Assembly: GCF_020911925.1 (NCBI RefSeq)
Contig: NZ_CP087134.1
Location: 1,116,001 to 1,180,000, forward strand
Source of the DNA: Flavobacterium cupriresistens
GTDB lineage: Bacteria > Bacteroidota > Bacteroidia > Flavobacteriales > Flavobacteriaceae
DNA length: 64,000 nucleotides
Direction: 5' to 3'
The notes below the pieces were generated by a model, which had not been told where the DNA came from, did no database searches, and saw nothing but the letters and a program-made list of their open reading frames with translations. Made by a program: the position numbers and the translations under genes. Numbering within the stretch: position 1 is the stretch's first letter; each line of letters starts with the position of its first letter. This document shows, piece by piece, positions 35,598 to 45,346 of the stretch.

Positions 35598-38444
35598 TTA
35601 GTTTTTTAATATTTTGTTGGAAATCTTTTTACCGTTTTCAAGTTTTACAGCGACTATGTACCACCCGGTTTGAAGTGCGGAAAGGTTGATTTTATTTTTA
35701 TTTTTCACCGTAATCACATTTTTACCATTCATATCAAAAACATAGACCACTTCTACTTTTTCATTTGTATCAATGTTTAGTTCTTCTTTAACAGGGTTCG
35801 GGTAAATAATCAGAGGAGAATTAAATTTTACATCATCATTTATATCCGCAGTACTTAGCGTGCGATTGCCGGAAGTCTGATTGATGTAATAATCCTGTAA
35901 TTTCTGAATCCAGAAATGATCATCTGTAAGAGTGGTTCCCGGATTTCCGATTCCATCCGTACTAGCTCCTACACCTGCTCCCATTAAGACCAGTTTAGTT
36001 CCGCTATTTTTTACCTCTGCGAAATGATTTCCGAAAGTTACTTTTTTGGTTGCAGAATTAACCTGAAGTTTGGGATCAGCATGTTTATTCTGGCTGAAAT
36101 AGTTATAGCGATTCGTGTCATTTGAGAAATTTACAGTATCCCCAAAGAAAAAAGTAGTAGCAGAATCTTCATAGTGCTGGCTGGTATTATTTAAAATTTG
36201 GAAAGGAGCTGCTGTTCGTTCATTTAGAGTTTCTGAACCATTGATATGCCCTACGGGGATTTGCCAGAGGACAACATGTTTGCCGGAGGCTTCGTAAAGT
36301 TTTTGAACAAAATTCAGGTAATTCATCCAGTGGTCATTATTCCAGAACCAGGTATAAGAGAAGGGGTCAGAGGGATCACCTGTGTTTCCGGCGCCCATGG
36401 CATCAAGACCATATTTATCAATAGAAATAAAGTCTGCGTTATTAGACATAATTCCCATACTATTGGTGTATTGAAAAATATCTACAGCGGTTTGTTTAAT
36501 TTTGTTCAATTGGGGAGTAAAGGTGCCGGTATCGGTTTCTCTGATAATTCCTTTTGGACCTGCCACCCCGGATTTTGCCCAAAGATTGAGCTGCCATCCA
36601 AATTCCATGTTCAGGTTTTCGTCTGTTCTTTTTTTGTTGAGTTCGTAATTTATTCTTTCGACTAAGGTTTTTAAAGTACCTGCATTTTGAGATATGCTTG
36701 TTGCATTCACAGCTGTCGAAGTAGTGACAGGTTCGTTATTCTGCTGCATGTACCCTAGAAAATCAGGCTCTAATACTACTCCAAAAAATTCGTCTCCCAG
36801 TTCCGCTTTAACCTGATTCAGAAAAAGGTTAAGATTATTGAAATAAGCGGTCATATAAGAAGCATCTTTTACGTGTGCTAAATCTAACGAGTAAGACTCG
36901 CTTCCGTCGGGAATGTTATAGAAAATAAAGAAAGGAATAAGTCCCATTTTTAAAGAATTCCTTGCAAATTTTATTGCTCTGTCCGGCTGCCAGGTATTCC
37001 ATCCCGATATCGGTCCACCATTGATATAGATGTATCTCACATCCATTCTATTGTTTTTTAGTAGATTACTGTTATCCATCCCGTTGTTGTAAAAAGCGAC
37101 ATCATCGGTAGTGTCTTCAGATACAGATCCTACAGAAACATAGTCAGGATATCTTAGCGGGGTTCCATTTGTATTATCTATTCTTAAACCAAGATGATAG
37201 ATAGTCCCATCTGAAGTTGTGATTTGAAGGCCGGATCTGCCTGCTTTTTTAGGCGTAATTTTTAAAGTATTTCCGGTAATAGTGTAATCAAATATTGTAA
37301 TGTCTCTCCTTTTTAAAGAAGTGATATTCTTATCAAACACGAATGTTTTAGGTGTTCCATTAATTGCTTTTATTTGATTGGGAAGTGAGGCAAAGGAAAC
37401 ATTTTGTGTGGCAGGATTTACAATGTTAAGCTGTAAATTGGTTGTTGCAATGGTACCATTGTTGTCTGTAGCCGCTATTTGTAGTGAATTATTTCCATAA
37501 TTCTGAGGTGTCCAATTAAAGGTATAAGTGTTTTGTGGATTGGTAGTCACATTAGAATTAGTTCCGGCAGTGAGATCCTTAAACTGAATGCTGCTAATGG
37601 AGCTTCCGGACGAAGGCTGAATAGTAAAGTTAATGCTTATAGGAGAAAAATTTAGTTGTGAATACGAAGTAGTGTTCGCTGGACTGGTAATAGTTACAAC
37701 AGCAGGAGCAGTAATCGCAATTTTAACAATTGTGTTTACTACAGTGCTTACTCCAATTGAATTTATAGAAGTATATCTTATGTTGTAATCTCCATACGCG
37801 GTTGGAGTCCAGTTGTAGGATATCGTGTTTCCGGATACACCCATATTGTAAGACGTATAGGTAGATTCTGTTGTCTTTTTTATTTCAACCTTATTTTGTG
37901 TTGCTGAAAAGCCATACAAATTAAGGGTTGCCGTAAGATTGATGGCAGACAAGGTGCTTTTTATAATAATTTGTCCATCTGCGTAAGTTGGAGAAATCGC
38001 TATGGGTATGATACACACGCCAATAAAGGTATAGGCAGAAGACTGATCCGGAACTTCTGTCCCTGCGACCCAATATTTAGCTTTATAGATACCATTGCTG
38101 TATCGTACCATGTTGTTTACGTTGTAGTTCGGTGTAGCACTGTTCCAGTCAGAAATAGTGCTGCATGCGGTATAAGCCAGAGATGGATTATTAATGATTA
38201 ATTGTTCATCACAGCTTCCTATTGCAGACCAAGTAGTGCTTGACCCGGGAGTTGTTCCGGGTCCTTGAGACCAAGAGTTGTTTTTATACACAACATTATT
38301 GTATCGGACATAAGAATTACTGGAGTATTGCGTGGCGGAATACCAAGTCGGAATTCCACAAGAGTTGCCCAACTGTGCTTTTGCTAAAGTTGGAATAAAG
38401 CAGATAAAAAAAGAGAAGAATAAAAGTTTTAAATTTTTCAGCAT
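35598..38444 (-). CDS. large T9SS-secreted protein with CBM5/12-like modules and a TIM-barrel-like domain
   Basis: 948 aa from the ATG at 38444, where a clean signal peptide begins (LLFFSFFICFIPTLAKAQ); a start nine codons earlier is less likely. Two N-terminal modules of ~50 residues have the W-S-x-Y-x-x-N-x-V-x-Y-x-N-x-x-Y-K pattern of chitin/cellulose-binding CBM5/12. Ig-like repeats follow (residues about 150-370), then a ~450-residue domain with WNTWQPDRAI, PFFIFYNIPDG and VVLEPDFLGYM, suggestive of an alpha/beta-barrel hydrolase with an acidic catalytic residue. The tail (IYPNPVKEELNI ... GWYIVAV) is a type A T9SS sorting signal. Probably a surface polysaccharide-degrading enzyme; substrate unknown. 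Confidence 0.8.
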   Translation of the reverse strand: MLKNLKLLFFSFFICFIPTLAKAQLGNSCGIPTWYSATQYSSNSYVRYNNVVYKNNSWSQGPGTTPGSSTTWSAIGSCDEQLIINNPSLAYTACSTISDWNSATPNYNVNNMVRYSNGIYKAKYWVAGTEVPDQSSAYTFIGVCIIPIAISPTYADGQIIIKSTLSAINLTATLNLYGFSATQNKVEIKKTTESTYTSYNMGVSGNTISYNWTPTAYGDYNIRYTSINSIGVSTVVNTIVKIAITAPAVVTITSPANTTSYSQLNFSPISINFTIQPSSGSSISSIQFKDLTAGTNSNVTTNPQNTYTFNWTPQNYGNNSLQIAATDNNGTIATTNLQLNIVNPATQNVSFASLPNQIKAINGTPKTFVFDKNITSLKRRDITIFDYTITGNTLKITPKKAGRSGLQITTSDGTIYHLGLRIDNTNGTPLRYPDYVSVGSVSEDTTDDVAFYNNGMDNSNLLKNNRMDVRYIYINGGPISGWNTWQPDRAIKFARNSLKMGLIPFFIFYNIPDGSESYSLDLAHVKDASYMTAYFNNLNLFLNQVKAELGDEFFGVVLEPDFLGYMQQNNEPVTTSTAVNATSISQNAGTLKTLVERINYELNKKRTDENLNMEFGWQLNLWAKSGVAGPKGIIRETDTGTFTPQLNKIKQTAVDIFQYTNSMGIMSNNADFISIDKYGLDAMGAGNTGDPSDPFSYTWFWNNDHWMNYLNFVQKLYEASGKHVVLWQIPVGHINGSETLNERTAAPFQILNNTSQHYEDSATTFFFGDTVNFSNDTNRYNYFSQNKHADPKLQVNSATKKVTFGNHFAEVKNSGTKLVLMGAGVGASTDGIGNPGTTLTDDHFWIQKLQDYYINQTSGNRTLSTADINDDVKFNSPLIIYPNPVKEELNIDTNEKVEVVYVFDMNGKNVITVKNKNKINLSALQTGWYIVAVKLENGKKISNKILKN

Positions 38445-38717
38445 AGTAAAAATATTTATTTCGTTATACATTCCGTTAATTCTAATTTCTTAGAGATATG
38501 TATCGCTCACTTATAAAATCAATATTGTAAAGCTTAAAAGGAAACGATACGAATATCAAATATAGTAAGAAATTACTTTATCTAACTATTGAATAATGTA
38601 AGTGAAATATTTGAATTACAAGAGTTTTGTTTTTTGCTTCGAAAAAAAAGCAAAGAATTTAGCACTGAATATTTTGTGAGAAATAGTGTAAAATAAGGCT
38701 GTGGCCTACATAATTAA

Positions 38718-38755
38718 AAACCCGACAGCTTCTTAAAACTTGTCGGGTTTAATTA
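38718..38755. terminator. terminator-like hairpin, first of a pair
   Basis: AAACCCGACA and TGTCGGGTTT form a 10-bp stem around CTTCTTAAAACT-like loop, followed by an AT-rich tail. The gap 38445-38929 holds this, a second copy with the same CCCGAC core, and otherwise AT-rich sequence with no gene. Confidence 0.65.
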
Positions 38756-38863
38756 ATTTTAACACATTGAGGCATAGCCAATAAAGCAAAAAAAAGAGGT
38801 TTTATCCTAAATAAATAACATAATGTTATAAAATTGTGATTTTATTCAAACATTTTTTAAAAA

Positions 38864-38902
38864 CGAACCCGACAGGTTTTTAAAGGCCGTCGGGTTTAAT
38901 TT
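38864..38902 (-). terminator. terminator of the symporter gene
   Basis: AACCCGACAGG and CCGTCGGGTT pair around TTTTTAAAGG. It lies just after the stop of the gene ending at 38930 and shares the CCCGAC core with the hairpin 140 bases further on. Confidence 0.65.
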
Positions 38903-38929
38903 TTTTTTTTCGAAAAGGAAATAATATAA

Positions 38930-40630
38930 CTACCAGAATTTCACATATAAAGCAATAATGGTCAATAGTGTTATAATGATTAAAACCGTTGTTTGTGGTT
39001 TAACTTTAAACATTTCCGAGTCTAATTCAAAAGCCTTAGGATTTACTTTTGGTCCTGCAAAACTGATTAGAATCATGGCCAATGTTGTAAAGAAGAAAGA
39101 CAATCCCATACAAATATGAAACGGAATTTCATAAGCTCCCTTTCCGTTCTTGTAAGCAGTGTATAACAAGGTTTCATTACCGAATAACATTGGAGCATAT
39201 TCATTGAATAGTACTGACAATAAAAATCCTAAAATTACGCCTATCACAGCTGCTGTACCGGTAGTTCTTTTCCAGAACATACCAAGAATGAACATTGCAA
39301 ATACGCCGGGGCTAATAAATCCGGTGTATTTTTGAATGTAAGTAAAACCGCCTACACCACCAATTCCCAAAAGATCATTCCATGTAAACAGGACCGCCAG
39401 AAGCATTGCGGCAAAAACGGCAATTCGGCCAATATTTACCTGCTGTTTCTCACCAGCCTCTTTTTGGATGTATTTTTTATGAATGTCTAAAGTATAGATC
39501 GTAGAGATACTGTTTACTTTTCCGGCCAGTGAAGCTACAATAGCAGCAGTCAGCGCAGCAACAGAAAGTCCTCTGAGTCCTGTTGGAAGGAAAGTTAATA
39601 CAGCAGAATAAGCACCGTCTTTCCCGCCTACTAGTTGAGGTAAGTGTCCGTTTTGATATAAAACGTAGGCAGCAATTCCGGGTAACATTACGATTAGTGG
39701 CATTAATAATTTTAAGATACCGGCAAATAAAATTCCAGTACGGGCAGTTTGTAAATCAGCACCCAAAGCCCTTTGCGTGATGTATTGGTTGCAACCCCAA
39801 TAATTTAAATTGATAATCCAGATTCCGGCTATGTACGACATTAAACCCGGAAAGGTTAAGTATTTATCGATATCATGTTGAGAGGTTACGGCCGTTACGG
39901 AGGTGTCATGTGGTTTAGGGATGATCATTTTGAAATGCTCCGGAGCTTCTCTCATTAGGACTTTAAAACCTTCAATTGCATTTTCTCCAAAGCCAAAATA
40001 ATGTCCAACCGTTGTCAAAGCAATATAAGAGGTCACTAAACCACCAATAATTAAAACAGCAACCTGAATAACATCGGTATACGCGACCACTTTCATTCCT
40101 CCTAATGAAATAACCAAAGCAAACAAGGCCAGGCCAATCATAATTACGTGTAAATATTCTCCACCCGCAAGACCGTTGATGGCAACGGCGCCGAGATATA
40201 AAATAGAGGTTAAGTTCACAAAAACATACAGAAACAACCAAAAGACAGCCATGATTAAGGCAGTCGATTCATTATAACGTGTTTTTAAGAATTGAGGCAT
40301 GGTGTAAATCTTATTTTTAAGATATACAGGAATAAACCAAACAGCTACAATAATTAAGGCAATAGCAGCAATCCATTCGTAAGCCGCAACGGCGATTCCT
40401 AAAAAGAAACCTTCACCGCTCATTCCGATAAATTGCTCTGCAGAAATATTGGAAGCAATTAAAGAAGCACCAATTGCCCACCAGGTTAAATTACCCTCTG
40501 CCAGAAAGTAAGCCTTAGCATCTTGTTCGTCTTTTTTGCGTTTGCGGTAAATCGTATAACCGTAGGAAGCCACTACGATAAAGTAGATAATAAAAACCGC
40601 ATAATCAGCGATAGCAAGGTTTTGGTTCAT
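38930..40630 (-). CDS. sodium/galactose-type solute symporter (SSS/SGLT family)
   Basis: 566 aa integral membrane protein with about 14 TM segments. AIGASLIASNISAEQFIGMSG is the SSS Na+-site block of TM1-2, and GLRGLSVAALTAAIVASLAG the conserved TM8 region. Last gene of the galM-galK-galT unit, which makes galactose (or glucose) the likely substrate, as in vSGLT. A 190-base gap with a hairpin separates it from galT. Confidence 0.87.
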   Translation of the reverse strand: MNQNLAIADYAVFIIYFIVVASYGYTIYRKRKKDEQDAKAYFLAEGNLTWWAIGASLIASNISAEQFIGMSGEGFFLGIAVAAYEWIAAIALIIVAVWFIPVYLKNKIYTMPQFLKTRYNESTALIMAVFWLFLYVFVNLTSILYLGAVAINGLAGGEYLHVIMIGLALFALVISLGGMKVVAYTDVIQVAVLIIGGLVTSYIALTTVGHYFGFGENAIEGFKVLMREAPEHFKMIIPKPHDTSVTAVTSQHDIDKYLTFPGLMSYIAGIWIINLNYWGCNQYITQRALGADLQTARTGILFAGILKLLMPLIVMLPGIAAYVLYQNGHLPQLVGGKDGAYSAVLTFLPTGLRGLSVAALTAAIVASLAGKVNSISTIYTLDIHKKYIQKEAGEKQQVNIGRIAVFAAMLLAVLFTWNDLLGIGGVGGFTYIQKYTGFISPGVFAMFILGMFWKRTTGTAAVIGVILGFLLSVLFNEYAPMLFGNETLLYTAYKNGKGAYEIPFHICMGLSFFFTTLAMILISFAGPKVNPKAFELDSEMFKVKPQTTVLIIITLLTIIALYVKFW

Positions 40631-40728
40631 TGGTTTTGGTATTTAAAATGGTTAGTAAAGGGTATGCTTGTGGTTTTTTTGGTTTGGGGTAAAAAGGTGT
40701 TTTTAATGTTTTTTTTTGGTTAAAAGAC

Positions 40729-40768
40729 GAGCAAGATTTAAAGGTGGAATAAAAATTAAATCTTGCTC
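40729..40768. repeat. perfect hairpin between galT and the symporter gene
   Basis: GAGCAAGATTTAA (40729-40741) and TTAAATCTTGCTC (40756-40768) form a 13-bp perfect stem with a 14-base loop. There is no good T run on the minus strand, so it may lower read-through or protect the upstream mRNA end rather than fully terminate. Confidence 0.7.
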
Positions 40769-40820
40769 ATTTAATGTGTTTGTTTTTTTGATTTATGTAG
40801 GGGCAATTGGAACTTGATAT

Positions 40821-41885
40821 TTAATTTGCTTTTACTTTAGCAGTTTTATAATGTACATCTGATAATTGTCTTAAGACTTCTGCACTTTTTTCAGGAGTAC
40901 TATCTCTTTGTGATTCTCCTAACATTTCATAGCCGACCATAAATTTTTTGACCGAAGCAGATCGTAATAAAGGCGGATAAAAATGCATATGAAAATGCCA
41001 TTCCGAATGTTCTAATCCATCTGTTGGAGATTGGTGAATTCCCGAAGAATAAGGAAAAGAAGTATTGAATAAATTATCGTACTTAGCGGTTAGTTGCTTT
41101 AATATTTTAGCAAAAGAACCCGTTTCGTCTGTGGTTAAATCCGTGATTTTTCCAAAAGAGCGTTTACTGATAATCATAGTTTCATAAGGCCAGATGGCCC
41201 AAAAAGGAACCAGTGCCACAAAATGATCATTCTCGATTACAATACGTTCTCCGGATCTTAATTCTGCTTTAAGATAATCGGCCAGTAACGTTGTTCCGTT
41301 TTTATCAAAATAAGCTTTTTGATTGTTTTGTGTTTTTTCAACCTGAGTAGGTAAGGAGGATTGCGCCCAAATCTGACCATGCGGATGCGGATTACTACAG
41401 CCCATTACAGCTCCTTTGTTTTCGAAAATTTGAACGTAGTTGATATACTTAATATTTCCTAACTCCGTATACTCTTTTTTCCAGGTGGTAATGATATTTT
41501 CAATTTCGTCAATATCCATTTCCGGTAAGGTAAGATCATGTCTTGGAGAAAAGCAAACTACTCGTGAAATTCCACGTTCCGGCTGTGCCTTAAAAAAAGT
41601 GTGTTTAATGTCTTCTTCAAACATAATTTCATCCTGTTTCATTGCGGCGAAATCATTTTCAAAAACAAAACTGTTGTCGTATTTCGGATTGTGCATTCCG
41701 TTGGCCCGGGCATTACCAGGACAGAGGTAACAAGTTGGGTCATGTTTGGGCAAGACTTCAGTAGAAATAGTTTCGTTTTGGCCTTGCCAGGGACGTTTTG
41801 CACGATGGGGTGAGACCAAAACCCATTCGTTAATTAGTGGATTGAAACGTCTGTGCGGATCTTCGGTAATGTCAAAGTTTTTCAT
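40821..41885 (-). CDS. galT: galactose-1-phosphate uridylyltransferase
   Basis: 354 aa. CSNPHPHGQIWAQ holds the His-Pro-His active site whose second His is uridylylated. RRFNPLINEWVLVSPHRAKRPWQGQ is the UDP-binding N-terminal block. CYLCPGN gives zinc-binding Cys residues, and the C-terminal HSEWHFHMHFYPPLLRS is conserved. It exchanges UMP between UDP-glucose and galactose-1-phosphate in the Leloir pathway. 16 bases from galK, same transcript. Confidence 0.95.
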   Translation of the reverse strand: MKNFDITEDPHRRFNPLINEWVLVSPHRAKRPWQGQNETISTEVLPKHDPTCYLCPGNARANGMHNPKYDNSFVFENDFAAMKQDEIMFEEDIKHTFFKAQPERGISRVVCFSPRHDLTLPEMDIDEIENIITTWKKEYTELGNIKYINYVQIFENKGAVMGCSNPHPHGQIWAQSSLPTQVEKTQNNQKAYFDKNGTTLLADYLKAELRSGERIVIENDHFVALVPFWAIWPYETMIISKRSFGKITDLTTDETGSFAKILKQLTAKYDNLFNTSFPYSSGIHQSPTDGLEHSEWHFHMHFYPPLLRSASVKKFMVGYEMLGESQRDSTPEKSAEVLRQLSDVHYKTAKVKAN

Positions 41886-41901
41886 TGTGATTGTAGTGGG
41901 A

Positions 41902-43062
41902 TTAAATGAGAATTGTTCCGTTTGAAATTTTTACATCATAAAATTTTAATTCAATCCCAAATGTATTTAAATAAAGATTCGAAAACTTGTTTTTGACCTC
42001 ATTTTCGCTACCTTTTTTAATTAAATTTAGAGTGCAACCACCAAAGCCGCCACCCATTAATCGGGAACCAATTATCGTATCATCTGCTTTTGCTGTAGCT
42101 ACAAGCATGTCTAACTCAGCACAACTAACTTCATACTCTTGAGATAAACCGTTATGAGTTTCGAAAAGTAGCGCTCCTAAAAGTTCGATATTTCCATTGT
42201 CTAATGCCTCGCAAGCTTTTTGTACCCGATTTATTTCTTTTACAACAAAATGAACTCTTTTAAATATAAGGGGATTCATTTTATCCTGAAGGCTCAAAAG
42301 TTGTTGCTCACTACAATCTTTAAAATTTTTTATTTCGGGAAAATGACTTTTAATAAAAGACAACCCTTCTTCACACTCCATTCTTCTGGTATTATATTCA
42401 GAAGTAAAGAGAGAATGTTTTACATTGCTGTCCATCAGCATCAGAGAATAATCTTTGAAATTGGCGTCATGATATTCAAATTCTAAAGTGTTACAGTCTA
42501 ATTTGATTACTTTATTTTCAATTCCATGAACACTCGAAAACTGATCCATGATTCCGCAATTGATCCCTACCCAATGTTCTGCTTTCTGGCCCATTAGTGC
42601 AATATCAACTTTTTTGATGGTAAGGTCAAAAAGTGCTGCAACTCCGAAAATCATTCCACACTCTAGAGCCGCTGAAGAAGACAATCCTGAACCCACGGGA
42701 ATAGTACTGCTGAAAACACAGTTGAAACCTTCAAAAGAAAATCCATTATCCTGTAGTTGTTTTAGTACTCCGAGGATGTAATTGGTCCAGGTAACTTCAC
42801 TTAATTGAATCTCCTGTGTTAAATCAACTTCGAATTCTTCATTTAAATCGAGAGCAATTATTTTAGATGTAGTGCTGTTGTTTTTTGCAAAAGTGAAACA
42901 AATTACTTTGTCAATTGCAGCCGGTAAAACATAACCATCGTTGTAGTCAATATGTTCCCCAATAATGTTGATCCTTCCCGGGGAAAGTACTGTTTTCTGT
43001 GGAGAGTTGCCAAAAGACTTCTCAAAAAAAGCGGTGGTATTTTGTATTAAAGTGTCACTCAT
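41902..43062 (-). CDS. galK: galactokinase
   Basis: 386 aa GHMP kinase. Motif 1 PGRINIIGEHIDYNDGYVLP is the galactokinase signature; motif 2 VGSGLSSSAALECG binds ATP; motif 3 MGGGFGGCTLNLI is intact. It phosphorylates alpha-D-galactose at C1. It lies between galM and galT with short gaps (47 and 16 bases). Confidence 0.95.
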   Translation of the reverse strand: MSDTLIQNTTAFFEKSFGNSPQKTVLSPGRINIIGEHIDYNDGYVLPAAIDKVICFTFAKNNSTTSKIIALDLNEEFEVDLTQEIQLSEVTWTNYILGVLKQLQDNGFSFEGFNCVFSSTIPVGSGLSSSAALECGMIFGVAALFDLTIKKVDIALMGQKAEHWVGINCGIMDQFSSVHGIENKVIKLDCNTLEFEYHDANFKDYSLMLMDSNVKHSLFTSEYNTRRMECEEGLSFIKSHFPEIKNFKDCSEQQLLSLQDKMNPLIFKRVHFVVKEINRVQKACEALDNGNIELLGALLFETHNGLSQEYEVSCAELDMLVATAKADDTIIGSRLMGGGFGGCTLNLIKKGSENEVKNKFSNLYLNTFGIELKFYDVKISNGTILI

Positions 43063-43109
43063 TATTTTGTAATTATAAAAGGAATGTCCGGTCGTTTTTG
43101 CAGAAACTT

Positions 43110-44165
43110 TTAATTTAAATTTTCAAATCGATAAACCGTTCGCTGTCGGTATTCTTCCCCTTTTCTTAAAACCGAATTCGGAAAGTGTTTGTGATTTGGC
43201 GCATCCGGAAAATTTTGTGTTTCAAAACAAATTCCGCTTGACGAATGATAAGCTACGTTATCTTTTCCTTTTAGTTGGTTAAAACAATTTCCTCCAATAT
43301 AAACATGAACAATCGGCTGATCGGTGTAAACGCTCATTTGCAAATTGTTTTTTGAACTGATTAATTTTGCAATAACGTCCGTTTCAGAATGCACCACAAA
43401 AGAGGTATCAATCGGGAATGGACATCTTTTTGGTGTTCTGAAGTCAAATTCATGATCCTCAAGTGTAATTAATTGTCCCGTTGGGATATTGTGATCGTTT
43501 GTTTCTACTATTTGAACCGATTCGATATACAATTCCTGATCTAAAACAGAAGAATCGGCACCGTTGAGGTTAAAATAACTGTGGTTTGTCAAGTTTATAA
43601 TTGTATCGTCAGTCGTTGTTGCTTTGTATTCTAATTTTAATTCGTTTTCTTCTGTCAAGGTATAAGTCAGGTAAACCTGCAGCTCTCCTGGGAAATTCTC
43701 GTCTGAATCTTCGCTTAAAAGACTAAACGTTATCGCAGAATCCTTACCCGAAGTTGTATTGGTGACCTCCCACACTTTTCTTCCAAAACCAAAATTTCCG
43801 CCATGTAAAGTAGTACCATTATTGTTGTCCGGAAGTTCAAAAATTTTATCGTTTAGCGTAAAAGAAGCCTTGTTGATTCTTCCTGCATATCGACCAACTG
43901 TGGTTCCGAAATAGGGCGGGGTCGGCAAAGCATAAGATTCTAAATAAGATTCCAGCGTATCAAATCCCAAAACAACGTCGGTCAATTTCCCGTTCGAAAG
44001 CGGAATTTGTAACGAGGTAACCGTCGCTCCATAATTGATAATCTGAACTTTCATTCCGTTTTTGTTGGCCAACTCAAAAGAATAAATTTCTTCGTTATTT
44101 GGCATTAAACCAAATAATTTGGAACCGGATAGATTCTGAGGAGCGGCTATATGTTTTGTTTTCAT
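43110..44165 (-). CDS. galM: aldose 1-epimerase (galactose mutarotase)
   Basis: 351 aa from the ATG at 44165; a TTG further upstream is rejected. YGATVTSLQIP, GRYAGRI, TTLHGGNFGFGRKVWEV, LTNHSYFNLNG (catalytic His) and HVYIGG are family blocks, with the acid in GICFETQNFPDAPN near the C-terminus. It interconverts galactose anomers for GalK. First gene of the gal unit, divergent from the GntR-type regulator. No galE is present in the window. Confidence 0.93.
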   Translation of the reverse strand: MKTKHIAAPQNLSGSKLFGLMPNNEEIYSFELANKNGMKVQIINYGATVTSLQIPLSNGKLTDVVLGFDTLESYLESYALPTPPYFGTTVGRYAGRINKASFTLNDKIFELPDNNNGTTLHGGNFGFGRKVWEVTNTTSGKDSAITFSLLSEDSDENFPGELQVYLTYTLTEENELKLEYKATTTDDTIINLTNHSYFNLNGADSSVLDQELYIESVQIVETNDHNIPTGQLITLEDHEFDFRTPKRCPFPIDTSFVVHSETDVIAKLISSKNNLQMSVYTDQPIVHVYIGGNCFNQLKGKDNVAYHSSSGICFETQNFPDAPNHKHFPNSVLRKGEEYRQRTVYRFENLN

Positions 44166-44219
44166 ATAATTTTTTATCAAAAATGGAATTCAAAAGTAAA
44201 AACATTTGAAAAACTTACA

Positions 44220-44236
44220 TACCAGTACCTACCAGT
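44220..44236. promoter_or_regulatory. putative operator of the gal locus
   Basis: TACCAGT occurs twice in direct orientation, 10 bases apart, in the 102-base gap between galM and the divergent GntR/LacI-type regulator. Same-face spacing of one helical turn fits binding of a dimeric regulator. Assignment to that regulator is inference. Confidence 0.5.
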
Positions 44237-44267
44237 TTTTTGTATATTGCGCAAAAAAATATTTTCT

Positions 44268-45266
44268 ATGAACGTAATTTCTGTCCAAAACAATCTTGGT
44301 CTTCCAAAATACAAGCAAATAATTCTTTCAATTGAGAAGGCAATTGAAGAGGAGAAATTAGTAAAAGGAGATAGACTGCCATCGGTAAATAAAGTTTGTC
44401 TGGCTTTTTCGTTGTCGCGGGATACCGTTTTACAAGGGTATGATGAACTCAAAAAAAGAGGGATTATTTATGCCATACCGGGCAAAGGATATTATGTGAA
44501 AAGTGTTGAAACAACCATAAAACATAAAGTTTTTTTACTTTTTGATGAATTGAATATTTTTAAGGAAGACATTTATAATTCGTTTCTGAAAAATATCGGG
44601 AAGAATGTTCAGGTAGATATTTTCTTTCATCATTTTAATCTGCAGGTATTTCAAAAACTCATAAACGACAGCAACGGGAATTACACCAAATACATTATTA
44701 TGCCAACCGACTTAAACGATTTGGTTGATGCTATAAAAACCCTACCAGTAAACGAGGTAATTATACTGGATCAGACCAATCCGGACTTAAAAGTTTATCC
44801 TGCCATTTATCAAAATCATAAAAAGGATATTTTTGAAGGGTTGTTAAAAGGGAAAACACGATTAAGTAAATACAAGAAATTGATTTTGATTTTTCCGGGA
44901 TCCAAAGAACCATTGGGAATGAAATTAGGCTTTGAAGATTTTTGTACGCAGTATCATTTTGAATACGAAATTATAAGAGAATTTACAGACAGAGAAATCA
45001 CAATTGGCGATCTTTATATCATTCCGAATGATCGTGATCTTGTAAAGGTAATTGAGGATGCAGGAAATCAGAATCTAAAATTAGGAAGCGATTTTGGTAT
45101 TATTTCGTATAATGAAACCCCTTTAAAGAAAATTGTAGCCAATGGAATTACCACAATTTCAACCCATTTTGAGGCTATGGGAGAAATTTTGGCCGAAATG
45201 GTTTTAAAGGGAAGTAAAGCACAGATAGAAAACAAGTCTTCTCTAATTATGCGAAATTCGCTGTAA
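44268..45266 (+). CDS. GntR/LacI hybrid transcriptional regulator of galactose genes
   Basis: 332 aa from the ATG at 44268. The earlier in-frame start lies inside the galM promoter region and is rejected. Residues 1-78 form a GntR winged helix (PKYKQIILSIEKAIEEEKLVKGDRLPSVNKV, SRDTVLQGYDELKKRG). The remainder resembles a LacI-type periplasmic-binding fold (KVFLLFDELNIF; KYIIMPTDL; IISYNETPLKKI). This domain pair is typical of Bacteroidota sugar regulators. It is divergent from galM and probably senses galactose or a phosphate. Confidence 0.87.
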   Translation: MNVISVQNNLGLPKYKQIILSIEKAIEEEKLVKGDRLPSVNKVCLAFSLSRDTVLQGYDELKKRGIIYAIPGKGYYVKSVETTIKHKVFLLFDELNIFKEDIYNSFLKNIGKNVQVDIFFHHFNLQVFQKLINDSNGNYTKYIIMPTDLNDLVDAIKTLPVNEVIILDQTNPDLKVYPAIYQNHKKDIFEGLLKGKTRLSKYKKLILIFPGSKEPLGMKLGFEDFCTQYHFEYEIIREFTDREITIGDLYIIPNDRDLVKVIEDAGNQNLKLGSDFGIISYNETPLKKIVANGITTISTHFEAMGEILAEMVLKGSKAQIENKSSLIMRNSL

Positions 45267-45290
45267 AGCTTTATTTTTTAAGGTAAAAAA

Positions 45291-45328
45291 AAACACCCCT
45301 GAAAAAGTTATTTTGTCAGGGGTGTTGT
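45291..45328. terminator. bidirectional terminator between convergent genes
   Basis: AACACCCCTGA and TCAGGGGTGTT form an 11-bp stem with an A run on the left and a GT/T-rich right side, between the regulator (plus) and the Nudix-fold gene (minus). Confidence 0.8.
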
Positions 45329-45346
45329 ATGTGATCGTCTACTTTT

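Noticed and set aside
36246..36665. 139-codon plus-strand open frame inside the T9SS-secreted protein gene
   Set aside because: Antisense shadow of a well-supported gene, with no family features.
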